Part shown: positions 7,984 to 17,308 of the stretch, in pieces
Position numbering within the stretch: position 1 is the first letter of the stretch
Layout of the letters: each line of letters opens with the position of its first letter
DNA from: Robiginitalea sp.
Lineage (GTDB): Bacteria > Bacteroidota > Bacteroidia > Flavobacteriales > Flavobacteriaceae
DNA: 64,000 nt
Direction: 5' to 3'
Assembly (NCBI GenBank): GCA_024642005.1
Contig: JAHECA010000019.1
Location: forward strand, 1 to 64,000
Position numbers and translations under genes: made by a program
The notes under the pieces: model-generated
The model's database searches: none
What the model saw: only the letters and a program-made list of their open reading frames with translations
Told to the model about the DNA's origin: nothing

Positions 7984-9341
7984 ACCGCCTGCTTTTCAGC
8001 CGTATAGACAACAGCCCCCTGATCTTTTTCCGGATCTGTTTCGGGTCGCTGATCGCCCTGGAAAGCTTCGGGGCAATTGCCACCGGCTGGGTCAGGCGCA
8101 CCCTCATTGACCCCGACTTCACCTTTTCCTTTATCGGTTTTGAATGGCTGCAGCCCCTGCCCGGGGGCGGCATGTATTGGTATTTCGCCCTCATGGGCGT
8201 GCTGGGGGTCTGTGTTGCCCTGGGCTACCGGTACCGCCTCAGTACGATCCTTTTCACCCTGCTCTGGACCGGGGTTTACCTCATGCAGAAAACCGCCTAC
8301 AACAACCACTATTACCTTTTGATACTGCTCTCGGCCATGATGTGCCTGTTCCCGGCCCACCGGGCGGTTTCCCTGGATGTGAAACGCCGGCCAGCCCTTG
8401 CAGAGAACAGCATGTTCGCCTACATCAAATGGCTCGTGGTGGCGCAACTCTGGATCGTGTATACCTTTGCCGCCATCGCCAAGTTATACCCCGACTGGCT
8501 CGACCTCAGCTTCATCTCGCAGCTCATGGAACCCAAGGCGGGCTACCCGCTTATCGGTCCGGTGCTGCAACAGCCCTGGGTTCAGCGCGGTATAGCCTGG
8601 TTCGGGATCGGGTACGATTTTCTGGTAATCCCGCTCCTGCTCTGGCGACCCACCCGACGTCTTGCCTTTGCGGCTTCCGTCTTTTTCCACCTTTTTAATG
8701 CCCTCGTTATTCAGGTAGGCATTTTCCCTTTTCTCTCCCTGGCCCTGATGGTGTTCTTCTTCGACCCGGAAGGGGTGCGGCGGCTTTTCTTCCCGCGCAA
8801 ACCGGTTTTTAACGCCCGGGAATTGCACCTACCTGCAGCCGCACCGGCCATTTCCTGGGCCATGGGGCTCTACCTGCTTCTGCAACTGGCCCTGCCGCTG
8901 CGCCACCACCTTATCGAAGGCGACGTGCTCTGGACTGAGGAAGGCCACCGCCTGAGCTGGCGCATGATGCTGCGCACCCGCCAGGGCGATCTTCGCATGC
9001 GGGTGGAAGATGCGCGCACCGGCTTTAGGGAAGTGGTCAAACTGGAAGACTACCTCACCCCAGACCAGCGTGAAAAGGTAATGGCCTATCCCGATTTTAC
9101 CTGGCAGTTCGCCCAGAGACTCAAAGCGAAGTATGCCGCCCAGGGCCACCAGGTTGCCATCTATGCCCGGGGCAGCCTTAAGCTCAACCGACGGCCCTTC
9201 CATCCCTTTATAGACCCGACGGTAGACCTGGCCGCTGAACCCTGGGACCCCTTCCGGCACCATCGCTGGATACTGCCCCCACCGGGCCGGGAACCGGTCC
9301 CTGATTTGAAAGGGCCCGGAGAACCGCGGCCACGGCCCTGA
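7980..9341 (+). CDS. vitamin K-dependent gamma-carboxylase homologue (HTTM domain)
   Basis: A 453-residue integral membrane protein with several transmembrane segments in residues 10-310. Recalled features of animal gamma-glutamyl carboxylase appear in the same order: KTAYNNHYYL (104-113), matching the segment that carries the catalytic Lys218 (KTSWNNHSYL); IVYTFAAIAKLYPDWL (159-174); an FFHxxN segment; LSWRMM; and a C-terminal DPTVDL...W.PF...W..P block. The large C-terminal beta region of the animal enzyme is missing. Known family chemistry couples reduced vitamin K oxidation to carbanion formation on Glu; whether this one carboxylates protein is unknown. Translationally coupled to ribF. 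Confidence 0.85.
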   Translation: MNRLLFSRIDNSPLIFFRICFGSLIALESFGAIATGWVRRTLIDPDFTFSFIGFEWLQPLPGGGMYWYFALMGVLGVCVALGYRYRLSTILFTLLWTGVYLMQKTAYNNHYYLLILLSAMMCLFPAHRAVSLDVKRRPALAENSMFAYIKWLVVAQLWIVYTFAAIAKLYPDWLDLSFISQLMEPKAGYPLIGPVLQQPWVQRGIAWFGIGYDFLVIPLLLWRPTRRLAFAASVFFHLFNALVIQVGIFPFLSLALMVFFFDPEGVRRLFFPRKPVFNARELHLPAAAPAISWAMGLYLLLQLALPLRHHLIEGDVLWTEEGHRLSWRMMLRTRQGDLRMRVEDARTGFREVVKLEDYLTPDQREKVMAYPDFTWQFAQRLKAKYAAQGHQVAIYARGSLKLNRRPFHPFIDPTVDLAAEPWDPFRHHRWILPPPGREPVPDLKGPGEPRPRP

Positions 9342-9394
9342 AAGGCTGGGCCCCGCTTTTTGCGAACCAGCCTGTAAAGTTGCACTGAGTTCCC

Positions 9395-9402
9395 TAACTT
9401 TG
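9395..9402 (+). promoter_or_regulatory. -7 element of serS
   Basis: TAACTTTG is an exact TAnnTTTG match, 19 bases before the serS ATG. No -33 element at standard spacing is obvious. Confidence 0.55.
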
Positions 9403-9421
9403 CGGCCTAAATTCAGCGGAA

Positions 9422-10702
9422 ATGTTGCCATTGCAAACCTTACGGGAAGATGTGGACCGTATTGCGGAGGCCCTTGCGAAAAGGGGGCTCGACGCACGGC
9501 CCATGCTCGACGAGATCCTCGAGCTGGACGAGCGACGCAGAAGCCTGCAGCTCCAACTCGACAATACCCTGGCCGAGGCCAACCGGCTCTCCAAGGAGAT
9601 CGGCAACCTGTTCAAGACCGGCAAGGCCGCAGAAGCACAGGCGCTCAAAGACGAATCGGCCCGCCTGAAGGAGACTTCCAAAACCCTGGGGGAATCACTG
9701 AACGAAGCAGCAGAGGCGCTTCAGCAAGCCCTCTACCAGGTTCCCAACACACCCCACGAATCGGTTCCGGCAGGGAAGGATGCCACAGCAAACCAGGAGG
9801 TACACCGCAGCGGGGACCACCCCCAACTGGGCGCCGGGGCCCTTCCGCATTGGGAACTGGCCAAAAAATACGACCTGATCGATTTTGAGCTTGGGGTCAA
9901 GATCACCGGGGCTGGGTTCCCCGTGTACAAAGGCAAGGGCGCCCGCCTGCAACGCGCCCTGATCAGCTACTTCCTCGACCGCAATACGGCAGCCGGCTAC
10001 CAGGAAGTACAGGTGCCGCACCTGGTCAACGAGGCTTCGGGCTACGGAACGGGGCAGTTGCCCGACAAGGAAGGGCAAATGTATGAGGTAGGCGAAGACA
10101 GGCTCTACCTGATTCCGACAGCAGAAGTGCCGGTAACCAATCTCTTCCGCGATGTTATTCTCGACCGGGCAGAACTGCCTCTTAAATATACTGCCTACAC
10201 CCCTTGTTTCCGGCGCGAAGCTGGCAGTTACGGGGCACATGTACGCGGCCTGAACCGCCTGCACCAGTTCGACAAGGTCGAAATCGTGCGGGTGGAACAA
10301 CCCGAGGGTTCCTATCAGGCCCTTGACGAAATGGTCGCCCATGTGCAAAGCCTCCTCGAAGCCCTGCGACTCCCTTACCGCATTTTGCGGCTTTGCGGGG
10401 GCGATATGGGTTTTACCTCAGCCCTGACCTACGATTTCGAGGTCTGGTCGGCAGCCCAGGAGCGCTGGCTCGAGGTGAGCTCTGTCTCCAATTTCGAAGC
10501 CTTCCAGGCCAACCGGTTAAAGCTCCGCTACCGCGATGCCTTAAACAAGACCCAGCTGGCGCACACCCTTAACGGCAGCGCTTTGGCCCTGCCGCGGATA
10601 CTGGCAGGCATCCTGGAAGACTATCAGGACGAGACAGGCATTCAAATCCCGGAAGTACTGGTGCCCTATACCGGCTTTAGCCGTATTGGCGGCGGCGACT
10701 GA
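9422..10702 (+). CDS. serS: serine--tRNA ligase
   Basis: Charges tRNA-Ser with serine. The 426 residues match the class II family: an N-terminal antiparallel coiled-coil arm that grips the tRNA variable arm (about 30-105), motif 2 with FRREAGSYG, and motif 3 ending in SSVSNFEAFQANRLKLRYRD, slightly changed from the usual SNCxDFQARR but in the right place. ATG 9422 follows a clear -7 element. It stands between the gamma-carboxylase-like gene and a TPR gene with its own promoter. Confidence 0.96.
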   Translation: MLPLQTLREDVDRIAEALAKRGLDARPMLDEILELDERRRSLQLQLDNTLAEANRLSKEIGNLFKTGKAAEAQALKDESARLKETSKTLGESLNEAAEALQQALYQVPNTPHESVPAGKDATANQEVHRSGDHPQLGAGALPHWELAKKYDLIDFELGVKITGAGFPVYKGKGARLQRALISYFLDRNTAAGYQEVQVPHLVNEASGYGTGQLPDKEGQMYEVGEDRLYLIPTAEVPVTNLFRDVILDRAELPLKYTAYTPCFRREAGSYGAHVRGLNRLHQFDKVEIVRVEQPEGSYQALDEMVAHVQSLLEALRLPYRILRLCGGDMGFTSALTYDFEVWSAAQERWLEVSSVSNFEAFQANRLKLRYRDALNKTQLAHTLNGSALALPRILAGILEDYQDETGIQIPEVLVPYTGFSRIGGGD

Positions 10703-10743
10703 AAGCGCGGCTCAAAGTAAACCGCAGGGGAGCCCTAAGTTCG

Positions 10744-10751
10744 TATCTTTG
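10744..10751 (+). promoter_or_regulatory. -7 element of the TPR protein gene
   Basis: TATCTTTG is an exact TAnnTTTG match, 17 bases before ATG 10769. No TTG at normal -33 distance is visible. Confidence 0.5.
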
Positions 10752-10768
10752 CTGAAAGCCCGGCTGTG

Positions 10769-12550
10769 ATGCGCCTTGCCAGATACTTACTATTACTTAT
10801 TGCCTGCAACCTGTGGTCTCAGGACGATTTCCTGGCCAAGCGGTATTTCAGCGACGGGGAGTTCGACAAGGCAGTGGTATTTTACGAAAAGCTGGTCGAG
10901 GCCAACCCGGGTCGATCTGACTACGCCGAAAGCCTGGTGAACTGTTACCAGCAATTGCAGGCATACGACCGGGCAGTCGAGTTCCTGAAAGGTCGAATCG
11001 CCACAGGCACAGCGTACCCCACGGTCTATATAGACCTCGGGTATACCTATCTGCTTATGGATCGGCCGTCTGAATCGGATGTCTGGTACCGAAAGGCCCT
11101 GGAAGCCATTGAGACCAATCCGAACATGGGGTACGGCATCGGCTTCAAATTTCAGCGTTACACCTTGCTCGACTATGCCCTGCGGGCCTACCGCCGCGCC
11201 ATGGAGCTCAATCCAGATCTCGATTTCAGCTTCCAGATCGCCCAGATATATGGGGAACAGGGCCGGATTTCCGAAATGTTCGACGCTTATATGGACCTGC
11301 TGGCGGTGCGGCCCACCGCCAAACAGAATATCATGCGGGCCCTGGAGGCCTTTATCGGTTCAGACCCCGAAGCCGAGAACAACCAGCTGTTGCGCAGGGT
11401 ACTACTCGGCAGGGCCCAGCGGTCGCCCGACCCGGTTTGGAATGAACTGCTGAGCTGGCTAATGGTGCAACAAAACCAGTACGCGGCAGCCTTCAGCCAG
11501 GAAAAAGCCATTTACAGGAGGGTTCCCGAAGCAGGCCTCGACCGGGTAATCGAATTGGGCCGAATGGCAGAAGCGGCCGGACAGCTCGAAGCAGCCGACC
11601 AGGCCTATGCTTTTGTAGAGGCCGAAAGCCGCGATTCGATTAGCCGGCTCAATGCCCGCCTCCACCGCATCGACATCGACCTGATCCTGCGCCCTGAGAA
11701 GGGCCTGCAGGAAGCGACCAAGACCTATGAAGGGTTAATGGCCACCTACGGTTATTCCCCCGAAACAGTACAGTTGCAGGTGGCCTATGCCAATTTCCTG
11801 GCCTTCCGCGATAACCGGCCCGGGGAGGCTGCCGCCATTTTGAAAAAGAGCCTTGAGCTGCCCCTTTCTGACTATTCTGAGGGTTATCTGAAACTGAATT
11901 TGGGCGACATTCTGGTGTTTGACGAGCGATTCAATGAAGCGCTCATCCTGTTTTCGCAAGTACAGAAAAACCTGAAAAACGACGTGATGGGGCAACAGGC
12001 CCGGTACAAGGTGGCACAGGCCAGTTTTTACAAAGGAGATTTTGACTGGGCCCTCACCCAGTTAAAAGTGCTCCGCGGCTCCACCTCACAACTCATCGCC
12101 AACGATGCCATGCAGCTGAGCCTGATCATCTCAGACAACTCCCTTGAAGATTCCACCCAAACGGCCCTGCGGAAATACGCCCGGGCCGACCTGCTTGCCT
12201 ACCAGAAAAAGGAAACCGAGGCCATTGCCACCCTGGAGGAAATTCTGGAACAGCACAAAGGGGAAGCCATCGAAGACGAAGCGCTCCTCATGCATGCCCG
12301 GCTGCTGGAAGCCAGGGGCGATTATTCCGGAGCCCTGCTCAGCTACCGGAAGATCGTGGAATTCTACGGACAGGATATCCTGGCTGACGATGCACATTTC
12401 GCCCTGGCCGAACTCTATCGTACCCGCCTTGGCGAGCCCGAGAAGGCCATGGAACACTACCGGGAAATCCTTTACCGCTACCAGGACAGCTATTATTTTC
12501 CACAGGCGCGAAAATACTTCCGCAACCTCAGGGGCGACCCTGTCAATTAA
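10769..12550 (+). CDS. exported tetratricopeptide-repeat protein
   Basis: A 593-residue protein made almost entirely of TPR-like helix pairs (for example YFSDGEFDKAVVFYEKLVEANP and YRRAMELNPDLDFSFQIAQIYGEQGR regions), preceded by a hydrophobic signal sequence ending near CNLWSQ. The cysteine in LLLIAC could alternatively be a lipobox. TPRs scaffold protein-protein contacts, so a periplasmic assembly role is plausible but the partner is unknown. A GTG three bases upstream (10766) is an alternative start. It opens the run of genes that continues to 17236. Confidence 0.85.
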   Translation: MRLARYLLLLIACNLWSQDDFLAKRYFSDGEFDKAVVFYEKLVEANPGRSDYAESLVNCYQQLQAYDRAVEFLKGRIATGTAYPTVYIDLGYTYLLMDRPSESDVWYRKALEAIETNPNMGYGIGFKFQRYTLLDYALRAYRRAMELNPDLDFSFQIAQIYGEQGRISEMFDAYMDLLAVRPTAKQNIMRALEAFIGSDPEAENNQLLRRVLLGRAQRSPDPVWNELLSWLMVQQNQYAAAFSQEKAIYRRVPEAGLDRVIELGRMAEAAGQLEAADQAYAFVEAESRDSISRLNARLHRIDIDLILRPEKGLQEATKTYEGLMATYGYSPETVQLQVAYANFLAFRDNRPGEAAAILKKSLELPLSDYSEGYLKLNLGDILVFDERFNEALILFSQVQKNLKNDVMGQQARYKVAQASFYKGDFDWALTQLKVLRGSTSQLIANDAMQLSLIISDNSLEDSTQTALRKYARADLLAYQKKETEAIATLEEILEQHKGEAIEDEALLMHARLLEARGDYSGALLSYRKIVEFYGQDILADDAHFALAELYRTRLGEPEKAMEHYREILYRYQDSYYFPQARKYFRNLRGDPVN

Positions 12551-12563
12551 TCTGAAAGCCCCT

Positions 12564-12875
12564 ATGATCATTTACAACGTAACCCTTCATGTCGAAGATG
12601 CTGCCCGGGAAGCCTGGGTGGCCTGGATGCAGAACACCCATATCCCAGAGGTGCTGGCTACGGGCAAATTCAGGGAGGCACGCCTCTGCCGGGTACTGAC
12701 CGAGGGATCCCAGGGAGGCACGTCATATGCCGTGCAGTACCTCGTTTCAGACCGGGAGCTATTGGAACGCTATTATCAGGAAGATGCCCCCCGCCTCCGC
12801 CAGGCCCTGGCAGCCGGTTTCGGCGATCAGGTTGTCGCCTTCCGCACCGAACTGGAACTGATAAGCCAACATTGA
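12564..12875 (+). CDS. DUF4286 family protein
   Basis: A 103-residue soluble protein of unknown function, recognised as DUF4286 from MIIYNVTLHVE at the start, WMQNTHIPEVLATG and the ending QVVAFRTELELI. The fold is probably a ferredoxin-like dimeric barrel. The frame is open far upstream but that part overlaps the TPR gene in another frame; ATG 12564 gives the family start. It lies 13 bases after the TPR gene and shares TGATG with the next gene, so the genes are co-translated. Confidence 0.85.
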   Translation: MIIYNVTLHVEDAAREAWVAWMQNTHIPEVLATGKFREARLCRVLTEGSQGGTSYAVQYLVSDRELLERYYQEDAPRLRQALAAGFGDQVVAFRTELELISQH

Positions 12876-13210
12876 TGGACCCCGGGACCCACCCCCTTTT
12901 TGTCTACGGAACCCTGCTCGACCCACAGGTTCAGCAGCTGGTCTTCGGCAGGCAGATACAGGGCCGCCCAGACCGGTTGCCGGGCTTTGAGAAACGGGAA
13001 AGGTCTGTGGCCGGGCGGTACCCTGAGGTCTGCCCCGATGTCTCGGGCAGGGCCTTTGTCGAAGGGCAGTGCCTGGAGGTAGACGCCAGCGACCTGCACC
13101 GGGCCGATGCCTATGAAACCACCCTGTACTACCGGGAAGTGGTGCGCCTGGCATCGGGGAAGCAGGCCTGGGTATACCGGGCCGCCCCAACCCAAACCAA
13201 AACGGCATGA
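12875..13210 (+). CDS. gamma-glutamylcyclotransferase (AIG2-like) family protein
   Basis: A 111-residue cytoplasmic protein with the family signature FVYGTLLDP near the N terminus, GFEKRER, and [13 protein letters not shown], whose Glu is in the position of the catalytic acid of gamma-glutamylcyclotransferases. Family members cyclise gamma-glutamyl amines to 5-oxoproline or act on related adducts; the substrate here is unknown. ATG 12875 overlaps the DUF4286 stop codon by one base. Its stop overlaps the rsmA start by four bases. Confidence 0.85.
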   Translation: MDPGTHPLFVYGTLLDPQVQQLVFGRQIQGRPDRLPGFEKRERSVAGRYPEVCPDVSGRAFVEGQCLEVDASDLHRADAYETTLYYREVVRLASGKQAWVYRAAPTQTKTA

Positions 13211-14070
13211 GTGCGGCCAAACGCTTTCAGAAGCCCTCCGGCAAAAAAGGGGTCACCCAGCGAACCACAGGTGTGTCTGCAAAAAAGCACCTGGGGCAGC
13301 ACTTTCTGACCGATCAATCTGTGGCCCAGCGTATTGCTGAAACCCTTCCTGAAGACGGCCCAACGCACGTTCTGGAAATAGGGCCCGGCACCGGGGTGCT
13401 TACCGTGTACCTGTTGCAGCGGCCGGTAGACCTGCTGGCCGTGGAACTCGATACCGAATCGGTGCGCTACCTGCAGGAAGTATTCCCCCTCGAAATCGCC
13501 TCCCGGAACCTGCCGTACAAATCGTTTCAGGTTTTGCAGGCCGACTTCCTGAAACTCGACCCGGCCCCCTTGTTCGGGGGAGAACCCTTCGCGCTTACGG
13601 GGAACTTTCCCTATAACATCTCGACCCAGATCGTGTTCAGGTTGCTGGAATTCCGGCACCGTATCCCGGTCTTCAGCGGCATGTTCCAGAAAGAAGTGGC
13701 CCAGCGCATCTGCGCGGGCCCGGGCAGCAAGACCTACGGCATCCTTTCGGTACTCGCCCAGGCCTATTACCGGGCCGAGTACTGCTTTACCGTACCCCCG
13801 CACGTTTTCGACCCGCCCCCCAAGGTAGAATCGGGGGTAATCAGGCTCGTCCGGCGCGACGATGCCGACCCCGACTGGGACGAGCAGGCCCTTAGGACCC
13901 TGGTCAAAACCGCCTTCAACCAGCGTCGCAAAACCCTGCGGAACAGTCTAAAAAGCCTGCACCTCTCAGATAATCTCAAAGAAGATACTATCTTTGACAG
14001 GCGCCCGGAACAACTGTCTGTACCGGAATTTATAGCGCTGGCCAAGAGGATCGCGCATGACACCCTTTAA
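13207..14070 (+). CDS. rsmA: 16S rRNA (adenine1518/1519-N6)-dimethyltransferase
   Basis: Dimethylates two adjacent adenines in the 3' terminal hairpin of 16S rRNA during small-subunit assembly, using S-adenosylmethionine. Visible are [12 protein letters not shown] (25-36), the SAM loop LEIGPGTG (56-63), acidic Glu80 and the catalytic NFPY (133-136, usually NLPY). The first 24 residues are a basic extension absent from most homologues; the four-base ATGA overlap with the upstream gene supports this start. The 3' end overlaps mgtE by 14 bases. Confidence 0.95.
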   Translation: MSAAKRFQKPSGKKGVTQRTTGVSAKKHLGQHFLTDQSVAQRIAETLPEDGPTHVLEIGPGTGVLTVYLLQRPVDLLAVELDTESVRYLQEVFPLEIASRNLPYKSFQVLQADFLKLDPAPLFGGEPFALTGNFPYNISTQIVFRLLEFRHRIPVFSGMFQKEVAQRICAGPGSKTYGILSVLAQAYYRAEYCFTVPPHVFDPPPKVESGVIRLVRRDDADPDWDEQALRTLVKTAFNQRRKTLRNSLKSLHLSDNLKEDTIFDRRPEQLSVPEFIALAKRIAHDTL

Positions 14071-15409
14071 ACTCACAGACGAACTGCTGGCCCAGATCGA
14101 GGAACTGATCGATTCCGGCCAGAACGACTCCCTGCATACCCTGCTGGAGGAAGTGCATTATGCCGATGTGGCCGAGATTCTCAACGAACTCGACAACGAC
14201 CACGCCACCTACCTGATCAAGCTGTTCGACAGCGACAAGACTTCCGACGTGCTTACCGAGCTCGACGAAGATGTGCGGGAGTCTGTCCTCAAAAACCTTT
14301 CGTCCAAGGAAATAGCAGGGGAGCTCGAAGAACTCGATACCGACGATGCAGCCGACATCGTGGCCGAGCTGCCCAAGGAGATCGTACAGGAGGTCATTTC
14401 GGAAATCACCGACCGCGACCACGCCCGCGATATCGTAGACCTGCTCCGGTATGACGAGAATTCGGCCGGGGGGCTCATGGCCAAGGAACTGGTGAAGGTA
14501 AACGAGAACTGGAACGTGCTGACCTGCGTCAAGGAAATGCGGCACCAGGCCGAAAACGTGACCCGGGTGCACTCCATTTACGTGGTAGACGACGAGGGCA
14601 TCCTCAAGGGGCGCCTGTCGCTGAAAGACCTGCTGACCACCTCTACCCGCTCGCCCATACGCGACATCTATATTCCCAAGGTAGACCGGGTGAACGTGAA
14701 TGAAAAGCCCGAGGAAGTGGCCAAAATCATGTCGAAATACGACCTGGAAGCCATTCCCGTGGTCGATGAGATCGGCCGGCTGGTGGGCCGCATCACCATT
14801 GACGACATCGTGGACGTAATCAGGGAAGAAGCCGACAAGGATTACCAGCTGGCAGCTGGTATTTCGCAAGATGTGGAGGCCGACGACAGCATCTGGGAAC
14901 TCACACGGGCCCGTCTTCCCTGGCTGTTCCTGGGGATGTTCGGCGGAATGGGCGCCGCCGCCATCATGGGTGGATTCGAAACCATGATGGCCCAGCACGG
15001 GATGCTCTTTTTTTTCACGCCCCTTATCGCGGCCATGGCGGGAAATGTAGGGGTGCAATCCAGCGCCATTGTGGTGCAGGGCCTGGCAAACGACGACCTT
15101 AAGGGGAGCATCAGCAGCCGGCTCATGAAAGAAATGCTGCTGGCCTCCCTGAACGGCCTCATCCTGGCCTCGGTATTGCTCCTGCTTACCTGGTTCTGGA
15201 AAGGGAGCTTTCCCACAGCCCTTGCCATCTCCATTTCGCTGATCAGTGTAATTGTGGTGGCGGGCATCATCGGCACATTTATCCCGCTTTTCCTGCACAA
15301 AAGAGGGATCGACCCGGCAATAGCCACGGGGCCCTTTATTACCACCAGCAACGATATTTTCGGCATCCTGATCTATTTCAGCATTGCCAAGGTACTGCTG
15401 GGTATCTAA
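14057..15409 (+). CDS. mgtE: magnesium transporter MgtE
   Basis: An inner-membrane Mg2+ channel of 450 residues. It has the cytosolic superhelical N domain with many Asp/Glu (about 1-125), two CBS domains that sense Mg2+ (about 130-255) and a five-helix membrane domain (about 275-450) that contains [15 protein letters not shown], the conserved pore segment. The start overlaps rsmA by 14 bases, so translation is coupled. No Mg riboswitch is visible because there is no free leader. Confidence 0.95.
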   Translation: MTPFKLTDELLAQIEELIDSGQNDSLHTLLEEVHYADVAEILNELDNDHATYLIKLFDSDKTSDVLTELDEDVRESVLKNLSSKEIAGELEELDTDDAADIVAELPKEIVQEVISEITDRDHARDIVDLLRYDENSAGGLMAKELVKVNENWNVLTCVKEMRHQAENVTRVHSIYVVDDEGILKGRLSLKDLLTTSTRSPIRDIYIPKVDRVNVNEKPEEVAKIMSKYDLEAIPVVDEIGRLVGRITIDDIVDVIREEADKDYQLAAGISQDVEADDSIWELTRARLPWLFLGMFGGMGAAAIMGGFETMMAQHGMLFFFTPLIAAMAGNVGVQSSAIVVQGLANDDLKGSISSRLMKEMLLASLNGLILASVLLLLTWFWKGSFPTALAISISLISVIVVAGIIGTFIPLFLHKRGIDPAIATGPFITTSNDIFGILIYFSIAKVLLGI

Positions 15410-15436
15410 GCCGGCCTTAAACCCTTTGAGCGCATT

Positions 15437-15802
15437 ATGAAACCAATCAACATCAGGGAGAAACTGACCCGCTTCAGCGACCACTGGCATCCGCACCGGA
15501 TTGCAGCGGTTAACGACATGCAGGTGTTACTCGCAAAAATCAAGGACGAATTCGTCTGGCACGCCCACCGGGAAGAAGACGAACTGTTCCAGGTGCTCAG
15601 AGGCACCCTCTACATGCAGTTTCGCGACCGCACCGAAGTGGTTCGGGAGGGCGAACTGATCGTGGTGCCAAAAGGCGTGGAGCACTGCCCCCGCACCGAA
15701 GGGGGCGAAGAGGTGCACCTGCTCCTGTTTGAACGCCTGAGCACAGCCCATACAGGGGAAGTAACACACGAGAAAACCCGTACCCATTACCCGGAAATCT
15801 GA
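15437..15802 (+). CDS. cupin domain protein
   Basis: A 121-residue single-domain cupin. The two metal-binding motifs are visible: HAHREEDELFQVLRG (His/His/Glu) and a second motif PKGVEHCPR with the second His. Family members range from isomerases to dioxygenases and sensors, and no substrate can be assigned. It lies 27 bases after mgtE and 25 bases before the dehydrogenase gene, probably in the same transcript. Confidence 0.85.
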   Translation: MKPINIREKLTRFSDHWHPHRIAAVNDMQVLLAKIKDEFVWHAHREEDELFQVLRGTLYMQFRDRTEVVREGELIVVPKGVEHCPRTEGGEEVHLLLFERLSTAHTGEVTHEKTRTHYPEI

Positions 15803-15827
15803 CCTCCGGGCCTAAAAAAACCGATTT

Positions 15828-16781
15828 GTGAAACGCGTACTCCACCTCGACACCAACCACCCCAGCCTGGAAGCCGGCCTGGCTGCCCTCGGGTTTCGGA
15901 ACGAGACCGACTACGATAGCCCGCGCGAGGCAATATTAGACAAGATCGGCGCTTATGAAGGGGTCATTCTGCGCAGCCGCCTCCCGATTGACGCCGAATT
16001 TCTCGACCGGGCGACCCGCCTGGAGTTTATCGGCCGGGTTGGGGCAGGGCTTGAAAACATCGACACCGCATACGCCAACGCGAAGGGGGTGTATTTGGCG
16101 GCCGCCCCCGAAGGGAACCGCAATGCGGTGGGCGAACACGCCCTGGGCATGTTGCTGGCCCTGATGAACAAGCTGCATACTGCCGATGCGGAGGTGCGCA
16201 GCGGTTTGTGGCGACGTGAGGCCAACCGCGGGCATGAGCTCGACGGCAAAACAGTGGGCCTTATCGGTTATGGGAATACAGGGAAGGCCTTTGCCAAAAA
16301 ACTGCGGGGTTTTGAGGTGGAAACCCTCTGTTACGACATTGCCCCGGGGGTTGGCGACGCCAATGCCCGGCAGGTAGCTTTTTCGGAATTCCGGGAACGC
16401 TGCGAGGTGGTTAGCCTGCATGTGCCCGAGACCCCCCTGACCGTCGGCATGGTAAACCAGGCCTTCATCGAGGCGTTCAACAAGCCCTTCTGGCTGCTGA
16501 ACACGGCCCGCGGAAAATGCGTGCGCACCGAAGACCTGGCAGCGGGGCTTCGCTCGGGCCGCGTACTCGGGGCAGGTCTGGATGTTTTGGAATACGAGAA
16601 ATCGTCTTTTGAATCACTCTTCGAACCCGGCGGCATGCCGCCCGCCTTCCAGTATCTGATACAGGCTCCCAATGTCTTGCTGACCCCGCACGTTGCCGGC
16701 TGGACGGTGGAGAGCAAAGAAAAACTGGCCCGTACCCTGGTCGAAAAAATAGGGGACTACTATAAAAACAGGAAAATGTGA
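15828..16781 (+). CDS. NAD-dependent D-2-hydroxyacid dehydrogenase
   Basis: A 317-residue enzyme of the phosphoglycerate dehydrogenase-like family, with catalytic domain split around a Rossmann domain. Visible are the nucleotide motif GLIGYGNTG (144-152), the substrate-binding Arg in LLNTARGKCV and catalytic His in TPHVAGWT. It lacks the ACT regulatory domain of full-length serine-pathway SerA enzymes, so either 3-phosphoglycerate or another 2-hydroxyacid may be the substrate. The start codon is GTG. The stop overlaps the next gene by four bases. Confidence 0.88.
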   Translation: MKRVLHLDTNHPSLEAGLAALGFRNETDYDSPREAILDKIGAYEGVILRSRLPIDAEFLDRATRLEFIGRVGAGLENIDTAYANAKGVYLAAAPEGNRNAVGEHALGMLLALMNKLHTADAEVRSGLWRREANRGHELDGKTVGLIGYGNTGKAFAKKLRGFEVETLCYDIAPGVGDANARQVAFSEFRERCEVVSLHVPETPLTVGMVNQAFIEAFNKPFWLLNTARGKCVRTEDLAAGLRSGRVLGAGLDVLEYEKSSFESLFEPGGMPPAFQYLIQAPNVLLTPHVAGWTVESKEKLARTLVEKIGDYYKNRKM

Positions 16782-17236
16782 AATACACTGCCAACACCCC
16801 TGAGGAGTATGTCGCACAGCTCCCCGAAGACCGGAAAGAAGCCGTTCAGCAACTGCGGGAAGTCTTGCGGGCCAATTTGCCTACAGGCTTCGAGGAGACG
16901 ATGAATTACGGCATGATCGGTTATGTGGTCCCCCACAGCCTGTACCCGGGGGGCTACCACTGCGACCCGAAACTGCCTTTGCCCTTTATGAGCATCGCTT
17001 CGCAAAAACATTTCATCGCCGTGTACAGCAGTTCGGTGTACGCCAACCCCGAATTACAGGACTGGTTCCTGCAATCCTATGCCAAACTGGGCCTGGGCAA
17101 ACCCGACATGGGAAAGAGCTGCATCCGCTTCAAGAAGCCCGAGCGCATTCCCTTTGAGCTGCTTGGCGAACTGGCCGGGAAAATGACTGTGGCCGAATGG
17201 ATTGCCCTGTATGAGCGAATCATTAAGAAAGGGTAA
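16778..17236 (+). CDS. DUF1801 domain protein
   Basis: A 152-residue soluble protein with the YdhG/DUF1801 pattern: TPEEYVAQLPEDRKE at the N terminus, EETMNYGMIGY in the middle and a C-terminal GKSCIRFKK segment with a following helix. Function unknown; the fold is the compact alpha/beta one of this family. It begins with GTG overlapping the dehydrogenase stop (GTGA), so it ends the co-translated run that begins near 12564. Confidence 0.85.
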   Translation: MKYTANTPEEYVAQLPEDRKEAVQQLREVLRANLPTGFEETMNYGMIGYVVPHSLYPGGYHCDPKLPLPFMSIASQKHFIAVYSSSVYANPELQDWFLQSYAKLGLGKPDMGKSCIRFKKPERIPFELLGELAGKMTVAEWIALYERIIKKG

Positions 17237-17273
17237 CGGAAGGCATCAGGTAGGCAACGATTGAATTTTTCCG

Positions 17274-17281
17274 TACCTTTT
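17274..17281 (+). promoter_or_regulatory. possible -7 element of the VOC gene
   Basis: TACCTTTT matches TAnnTTTG at seven of eight positions, 27 bases before ATG 17309. It lies within the in-frame upstream extension, which argues against the earlier TTG start at 17261. Confidence 0.4.
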
Positions 17282-17308
17282 CCATTGCAATCCACAGATC
17301 CCATTCCC

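Noticed and set aside
14030-15496. 488-codon open frame on the minus strand opposite mgtE
   Set aside because: It is antisense to a clear MgtE and has no recognisable domain; long antisense frames are common in this GC-rich sequence.
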